Under the pieces are notes generated by a model that was not told the origin of the DNA, searched no databases, and saw only the letters and a program-made list of their open reading frames with translations. The position numbers were made by a program, and so were the translations under genes. From Antedon mediterranea (lineage: Eukaryota; Echinodermata; Crinoidea; Comatulida; Antedonidae), in NCBI RefSeq assembly GCF_964355755.1, contig NC_092674.1:20674001-20734000 (forward strand): a stretch of DNA of 60,000 nt, read 5' to 3'. Shown here one piece after another: positions 48,501 through 57,500 of this stretch (the stretch's first letter is position 1; each line of letters begins with the position of its first letter).

Positions 48501-51500
48501 TTCAAGAAGAATTTCTGTTGTTATTTTATGATGATGATGGACAAATAAAGCATTTCAGTATTCAGTATTCAGTATTCAATCTGTATCTGTACATATAATC
48601 TATGTAGTTTAAACACACCATAGTACTAATTTCTCAATTAAAGGTAACGGTAGACGATTTGAGGACTGTCATAATAGATACGCCTACCTTCGCATTGTCC
48701 ATAATGATTCTCTACATAACCAGTACGACATCGGCAATAATAACTTCCGACAGTGTTGCTACAGGTATGATGACAGCCGCCATTGTTGCTATAGCATTCA
48801 TTGATATCTTCGAAAACATAACCACATACAGTAGTTAGCATAAATTAATACGGTTACTGTAGTACAAATGAATAATCACAGTAATCATATCGGTAGCTGA
48901 AGCAACATCTCCATCATCAACAACAGCAATAGCAGCAGCTACAAAAACAGCGGCGGCAGCAGGAGCAACAATAGCAACAGAGCAAGCAACAGCAATAACA
49001 GCCTCCACAATTGAACGGCAGATGCACATTCTATAGGCCATATCTAATACCGTACTGTACGGTACCGTATTATTATATTTATTGTTTAAGGGCTGTCGAA
49101 TCAATTATTTCTTTCACGTACAATATATGAATTGTTTTAAATTTTAGAATAATATATTACACATGTGTATGCATGGTTCACATTCGAGATTCACCTAATT
49201 TTAAAAATGGTCCACATTTCCAACTGGAATGCAGATACTGTACTGTAATTTCTAAATAATTGTTATTCACATGTATTAACTCACCATTGCAACGTGACCC
49301 ACCAAATCCGGATGAGCATTGGCAATTATTTGGAGACTCACATGTTCCACCAACACCACAGCCGTGTGGGCATATTGCTTTAAAAAAAGAAGAGGATTGA
49401 CGTTTACATAAAACGCTAAAACTCCTACTCCTTCTTTATGTAGAATATTGGTGGTAAGAGGTGTAATGTAGGGTGATTTCGTTACTTTCAGATTTTTTTC
49501 TTTATCGGTTAGAGTTCATTTATTTCTACTAAAATTATATATTTTCTGTCCTAAAAACACTTCTAAAATCTTTTCCGATAATGTTAATCTATATATAAAT
49601 TTACGTAAGGGCATTAGTAAAATTGAAACAATCTTAGTCATCATAATGATATAAAGACTTCTTACTATGAGATCACTTATATTTCGTATGGTTACTGTTA
49701 GTAACCATATATTAACCAAAATAATGGTACATCTGAAAAAATATTACAAAGAAGCTGATTTGTGTAGGTATGGGTATACAGATATACCCAAAAAAGTAAG
49801 TAAGGATAGGGGGTGGGGAGCATTTTTTTGGGGGGGTGTTAAAGGTCATTGACCTCATTTTATAATGCTAAAAATTGTATCTTCGCAACAAAATAATGGT
49901 ATATGGTTGAGCTTGGTGTCGAAATGCACACAATTATGCCAGGAATTAAACAAAAATTAACTTGAACACTTATGACCATATCTTGACCTTCAAAAACCAG
50001 GTCAAAGGTCAATATACCCATTTTTTTGGGTTTAACACATACTTATAATCAGGGAAGAGTTAAATTACATTTTAATTTAACTCTTCCCTGGTTATAATGC
50101 ACTATCAAGTCAAATATTACATTATAAAGTGCATGTCAACTGATTTGTGTAGGTATGGGTATACAGATATACCAAAAAAAGTAAGAAAGAATAGGGGGTG
50201 GGGAAATTATTTTTTTCGTGTTAAAGGTCATTGACCTTCTTTAAAAATGCTAAAAATTGTATCTTCGCAACAAGTTATGATATAACGTTGATCTTGGTGT
50301 CAAAATACACAGAACTATACTAGAAATGAACCACAAACAAAATTGGTCCAATATGACTATATCTTCACTGTTACAAATAAGGTCAAAGGTTAATATACCC
50401 ATTTTTGTGTTTTACACATAAATTAGGACAGTCCATCCTGTCCAGTATTGCATTATATTATAATTTTTAAAAAGCACTCACTAAATTATTTATGACTTCA
50501 TGTCTTAGAGAAAAGAAGTTGGAACATGGTTTTGTTTTTGGATTAAAGATCATTTAACAGATTGTGTTAAATGATTGATACCTGTATATAATACTACAAT
50601 TCAATAAATAATACAAACATAATGATACACATGTTACTTATTGGTAATCGATTTCATCTTCATCACTAGGTTTGTTTGCACTTGAACCATTCGAGCAGTG
50701 CCCACAGCACACATGACAATCCTGCCTTAATACAGCTGCATTTCAATCCTTGATACTGCCTATCGCCTTCTTCATCATATTCCTTTTAGAAGAGCATCTG
50801 GTGTGATAGTACATGTATCATTTTGTGAGGTGGTTTCCCGAATGATCGTAAAATCAAAACGGTACTGTGTATGACCAACTAGCGTTATTGTCACAGACTA
50901 GTCATCCATTCATAGAAGTACTGATGTAGTAGCCTACCTGTACGGTGACCATAGAATGTGACCCGAGGCATGACTAACTACGACTTTTAGTTGATAGAAG
51001 ATTGAAAAATTGTTAAGAAGAGTTGTACTGTATGTGGATGTTTAATGAATGATATTCATCGAAACGTGGCAGGCTATAAGATCGCCTAAAATTTATAATT
51101 TAAATCTACGATACTTAGTATTGTATATTCAGGAATAGCCGCTCCATAGTCTCTTTGCTTTTCTTCCTTATATCTTATTCTTATTAACTCAAAATTATTT
51201 TTACTAACAAACATTACTATTTATATGCCTAGTGTGTAAACATTTTTGACATAATTTCATTAAACATCCACATACAGTACAACTCTTCTTAACAATTTTT
51301 AAAATCTTCTATCAACTAAAAGTCGTAGTTAGTCATGCCTCGGGTCACATTCTATGGTCACCGTACAGGTAGGCTACTACATCAGTACTTTTATGAATGG
51401 ATGACTAGTCGGTGACAATAACGCTAGTTGATCACTCACAGTACCGTTTTGATTTTACGATCATTCGGGAAACCACCTCACGTAGTACTCATTTTCGACC

Positions 51501-54500
51501 TTAGATTTCCGTTACTATCCAGATCCCATCCTCTTCCAACAGGCTCAAGAATGGATGTGTTCAGATGTTTCCAGACCACAACTTGTAGATGAACCCGAAA
51601 AGAGTGCTGTGTAACTGCATTTTCTGTTGGTGGTAGATGGTCTGGGTCAATTTTACCCTTTGCTGCTTGTTTTTGAAACTTTCATAACGAGCCTTTTCAA
51701 GAAGTGTATTTTCACTTCCATGTAACCTGCATTGCTATTAACCCTGCTGTTTTGATGGCGTTATCAGTCGACCGCATATTCGTAAATGTAGTGTAATAAG
51801 TAACAGGTGTATCATTATTATCAGTATGTATTTATTATTTATGCAAATTGTATGTATTATATACAGGTATCAATCATTTAAAAAACAATCTGTTAAATGA
51901 TCTTTAATAACAAAAAAACCATGTTCCCACTTGTTTTCTCTAAGACATGAAGTCATAGATAATTTAGTGAGTGTTTTTTTATATTATAATATAATGCAAT
52001 TCTGGATAGGATGGACTGTCCTAATTTATGTGTAAAACACAAAAATGGGTATATTAACCTTTGACCTCATTTGTAACAGTGAAGATATAGTCATATTGGA
52101 CCAATTTTATTTGTGGTTCATTTCTAGTATAGTTCTGTGTATTTTGACACCAAGATCAACGTTATATCATAATTTGTTGCGAAGATACAATTTTTAGTAT
52201 TTTTAAAGAAGGTCAATGCCCTTTAACACGAAAATAAGAATTTCCCCACCTCCTATTCTTCCTTACTTTTTTGGTATATCTGTATACCCATACCTACACA
52301 AATCAGTTGACGTGCACTTTATAATGTAATATTTGACTTGATAGTGCATTATAAGTATGTGTTAAACCAAAAAATGGGTATATTGACCTTTGACCTGATT
52401 TGTGAAGGTCAAGATATGGTCATAAGGGTTCAAATTAATTTTTGTTTAATTCCTGGCATAATTGTGTACATTTCGATACCAACCTCAACCATATATTTTA
52501 TTTTATTTTATTTTCAATCTTTCTACATAGCAAAAAAACAAACATATAAGTATAACAGGAGAGTAGCGGAAAAGCAAAAGTGTAAAACTGTCATCTTGTG
52601 ATGTGCTTGACCAGCCCCTGTCAACTTGAACGATACAATAAAACCGACATTTAACAAATTTAGAAAAATACATAGAAAAATAAGGTATAATAAAATGTTA
52701 ACAAAAGTGTTATATAAATGCAATTGCTATCTGAACAATCTGATTGTGTAAAATATACCATATTTTGTTGCGAAGATACAATTTTTAGCATTATAAAATG
52801 AGGTCAATGACATTTAACACCCCTAAAGAAAAGTTCCCCACCCCCTATCCTTCCTTACTTTTTTGTGAAAATCTGGTTACCCATACCTACACAAATCCGT
52901 TGAAATCAGCTTCTTTGCAATTTTTTTGCAGATGAACCTTAATATATGGTTACTATGTACGTTTAAATAGTTACTATTTTCACCATTAAGTGGTACGGTG
53001 GAAGTACTGACAATACATTTTTGTGATACGATTAACATAGTTAAAAATGTTTATATATGTTTCATAATTTTTGGAATTTGTTTTTAAATAAGCACCTTAT
53101 TATCAGTAGGAAATTACCCAGAAGTGTTATTACTGTATGATGTATTACTGTTCTTGAAAGAGAAATTAAGCGAGTTTATTAGATCTAGGCATGCAAAGGT
53201 AGTTCTTGAGTCGTAAAAGATAGGCCTATAGGTCTAACTGCTAGCACCAGTAGGCCTATGTGTAAGCTTTATATTCTTATTAAAAGATACTCTACTTTAT
53301 TAATGATTTTTAATATGATAGAATAACTATTATCTGTGTTTATTATGTATATCGTATCCTATCGTGACCAATGAGCTTAGGCTCATTGTCAATGACTCTG
53401 CAAAATTGCATAAAAAAGAAGAGCACGATTTTGAAACTGTTGGCAAGTGCAAGACAAAGGGAATTCCAATCTCTTTGAAATTGTTTTCTCAGATATAAGG
53501 TAACATCTTGTTAAACTATTACTCCTTTATCTCTCTTAATACTATTCTGTACACATAATGTATGTACACAAATGCTGTGTAAAAATATTGTTATGAGCTT
53601 TAAAATAATCTGACAGTTAAACAGTACAACAGTGCATATAATCAACAAAATACAAAAGATAGTGATTCATTTTATGTCCACATTACAACATGATTATTAA
53701 TACGAATGTCATAATTTCACACATGACTACTCACGAATTGTACAGCCTCTTAGTCTGTCTTCAGCCCATCCATCACAGCAAAAATAGTTCGTTGATGTGA
53801 CCAAGTATCTTTCTGTGCGGTACGCTAGACTGTACCGACGACTTTAAACAAAATGTGTTTACATTTAATGTATATGTTAGTAAAATGTATATGTTAGTAA
53901 AATGTATGTTGAAATGGTTAAATCTGTTTATTTGATGACATTTTTTTTTCAATCAATGTAAACAAACATAAACAAAATACAACAAAAAATAAGAATATTA
54001 AAGATATAATAATATTATTACGTTACTAAAATGCGTGGGAATTATCAAGCAGTGTACCACGCCGCGATACAATTGCCTCGTTTACGATCAATGCCTAAAC
54101 TGATACAGTATTTCCTCAAAATTATCGTTGTGCATTTTTTCGTTAAGACAACGGAGGAAATACATTACTTCCTTCGGGAAGGAAAGTTAAATCCTTCCTC
54201 TATAATACTGACCTGGCTGCCTCTAGGAAATTAAAAACATATGTGTCAAAAAGCTGTCTTCAAACTCTACAAACTCGTTTTTAATTGTCACACTATAGAC
54301 CTAGGCCTAAAGTTTGGTTCCCACTTGGAATCAATGCAAGTTAGTTGATCAATCAAATGCGACAGTTCAGGATGTGATCCTTCGCGTCGATTACTTGCGA
54401 TACGCTTACATTCTTTATTAGAACTAGACATTATTTACCTGTACGTTGACACCTCCACCAATTCAAAAATTTACATTTTGTTTTACTCGAGGTCTGTCGG

Positions 54501-57500
54501 GAGATTGGGTACGAGACTCGACGTGTCTTCCACGCCGATACGTCTCTGCTGCAAACATGTGCACTAAAAAAAGATTATACATTTGTCAAAATCTGGCAAC
54601 CGTAATAACATTATTATTAGTAGGCCTACTTACTCCTGCTAGACCTTATGTAGGCCTAGTAGGAAACTGTTTACAGAGTATCGATGGCTGAAGGTGCTTG
54701 TGATCTAGGCCTAAGAGTAACGAGTGTCACGAAACCTACTATGTTTAAAATTATGTAAAAACAATTATTGTTTTTAAGCCGTCGTATATCTTAGAATTTG
54801 CAAACTTTGGTCTTAGATTTCGTGATCCTAGGTCTAGGTGATCTATAGCTTTCGTGCACTTGGTCGGATAAAGTGAAAAGCTAATTATTCCGATATACGG
54901 TAGGAATGATGATAAACTACTGTAGATATGTCTATTATGTGTCTCTTTAATTTATTTCATAGAATTGATGAATAATATAAAAATCCGAAATAAGAATGAC
55001 AATTTAATAGGCCTAATGTATTTGTAAAAGGAGACCGTATCGTAATAAAGTTCGCACCCGGGCCGCGTTAAGACTAAGTAATTAACTATAAGTATAATCG
55101 ACCAAGCAGCTATTCTGTGTGGTTCCCTTTCCCATAAGGAAAAATAGTATAATTTCCGGTCATCATATGGCCCGATATAAAGATATACTTTTTTTCTGCA
55201 TATTTTATCACAAGGCAGTAATTATCAGAAACATTGTAGCTGTTAGTGTAGGCTGTTATGTCGTTTATATGAATGTCGTGTATATTTTTTGTTAAAAGCA
55301 AACTTTGACTTTATTTCATATCTTGATAATATAAGGAATGAAAAAAAATATGTTGCCATTTTTTCAAAAGACATTTAAAGGACCAAATTCAAGATGGCCG
55401 CCAACATTCAAATAATCCTATTAAAAATCAGAATATCACCAATAATACAAATTATGAATGTGGAACAAGTCCGTTTTGATGGTATTACTGTACCCATTAT
55501 ACAATACTAACTATGTAAAGCGATAATCTGTCGGCCATCTTGGATTTCAAAATGGCCACCACTAAAAATTAAATTCTTTAAATCATTTTTTTTAAATATG
55601 TGTGCATAAATTGTTGTTTGTACACAATGTTCTAAAATTTTCACTTCTCACAGGATTGTAAATTGTAAATATAAGGCTGTCTAAAGTTGTCAATGTCCTC
55701 TATATAACAGATATATAATACCCCACTATGACTATTAAATTAAATAATCGTTCAAAGTTGGAGTTGCAAAAGTATGGAACAACTTAACAATTTATATCAA
55801 ATATTCAACAAAAATTACGTCTAACTAGAGGGTTAGACCTCTAGTTCGCTTGCTCCCCTCTAGGAAGTGTAAACGAAGGTTCTCGGAATGATGACTCGGG
55901 TAAAAAGGTTTTAGAAGGACGTTCTCGTGGTACGTTTTCTGTCGGTTACCATTATTGAAAATGCTTGGCATTCGAAAAACTAAACCTACTCTGTTTCACA
56001 GTGTCTTAGATGATTAATAACATTTTAAAGTATAGTGTTTATTGTTTTATAGGGCGGAGGTGGGGAGGCAGAGTTCATTTGAGGGAGATGCTTATTCGAG
56101 GGATTTTTATTTTATATACATTATACATTTATAATCAAATAAAATCCTCTAATAGATATGAAAAGTGGTAAAAAATTATAACAAATGCTTGGTAAATTAT
56201 AGTTAACAGTGTAATGAATTCTATTATAAATAGTATATACAATATTGTGTGTATAAATGTGGATGGGCGTTTATTAGATAGTTGGGTAGGCGATTATTAT
56301 TCAAAGTGATGTTTTAAATAAATAAATACCATCATAATACATTATTTAATTTAAACATCTTTTGAAACTAACTTCCGCGACAGTGTAGGCCGTTTCGGCC
56401 CAAGAAGGAAGATGTTTTAGACGGCTTGCAATATGGGCCCTAATGGGACACAGATAGCCTGCAGTTATTCCTGCCAGCTTACTCAATAAAACTCGGCTAT
56501 CGGGATTTTATTTTTTAACTACCGTACCTTCACACGCGCGGTCCGATCCGAAAAAAAAACAAAAAACTAAAATAGCAAGGTGAAGCTGTGAACTCATCGT
56601 GAACTCGGAAATTACTTTGACCGCGTACAATTGAAATTGACTTGAAAATCTACCGGTGAATTAGAAATTTTGTTTTAAAACTCTTTATAATATATTCCTA
56701 AGATAGAAATATGGAACAATATCGTAATAGTGAAAACTGTTTTACATTTCGCGGTACACCTAAGATAGTTCAGGTAGGTATCCAAGGCAGAAATTTGTTC
56801 TAAAGTTTTTCCATTGTGCTCGCCTATGTCAGAATTAACCATAATTTATATATCGATTCTAAATTACAGATCTCATTTCTTTTCATGAAACTGAAACTTG
56901 ACAGGAGACAGGACCACAATATAAAACAAGTGCATTTATACCTTATTGTGAAATCCTGTATAAATATGTTAAATAATAAATGCGTTATTGCTATGTAATT
57001 CAATGTCTGAACCTTTAGGGCCATAGTCACCAGTATGGTTGGTAAGTTTTCAACCTGTCAACTTTTGGCAGAAGCTTGAAGGAAATACAGATACAGCTCT
57101 GCCTATAAATAACCTTGTAAATGAATGAACTCCTACTTCTCATCTTCTACAATCTCAACCAATTTCATTAGATATGTACCCCCTACAGACAGACCAGCAT
57201 TATACACTGGTTTGATGAGTGAACTTGGTTGTGGTATAAAAACTCATGTACTAGGGAAAGACAAGAATGCTTGGTGATGACTCTTGCGCGAGATGAATGG
57301 AGGTGGACAGAGATGACATCAAAAAGCAATTATTATGTCGACCCGGTGAACTATATGGCTTTTGGACATGTATCATTGTGAAAATAGTGTTGAGGCAAGT
57401 GCTTTCGTGTTGAAACTGAACTTGTATTACCTATACAACCAGTGACACAAATATCTTAAATGGAAAACATCTCTAAAGGACAGAAGCACACTAATTCTGC

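Noticed and set aside
48835-49104. Minus-strand alanine/valine-rich 89-codon frame
   Set aside because: Produced by the CAA/CAG-type simple repeat; no cysteines or splice sites fit the EGF exons on either side.
53824-53841. Longer version of exon 3 of the large gene using the AAAG acceptor at 53842
   Set aside because: With the phase supplied by exon 2 this would read into a TAG within six codons; the GTCTAG acceptor (exon start 53824) keeps the frame and the EMI motif.
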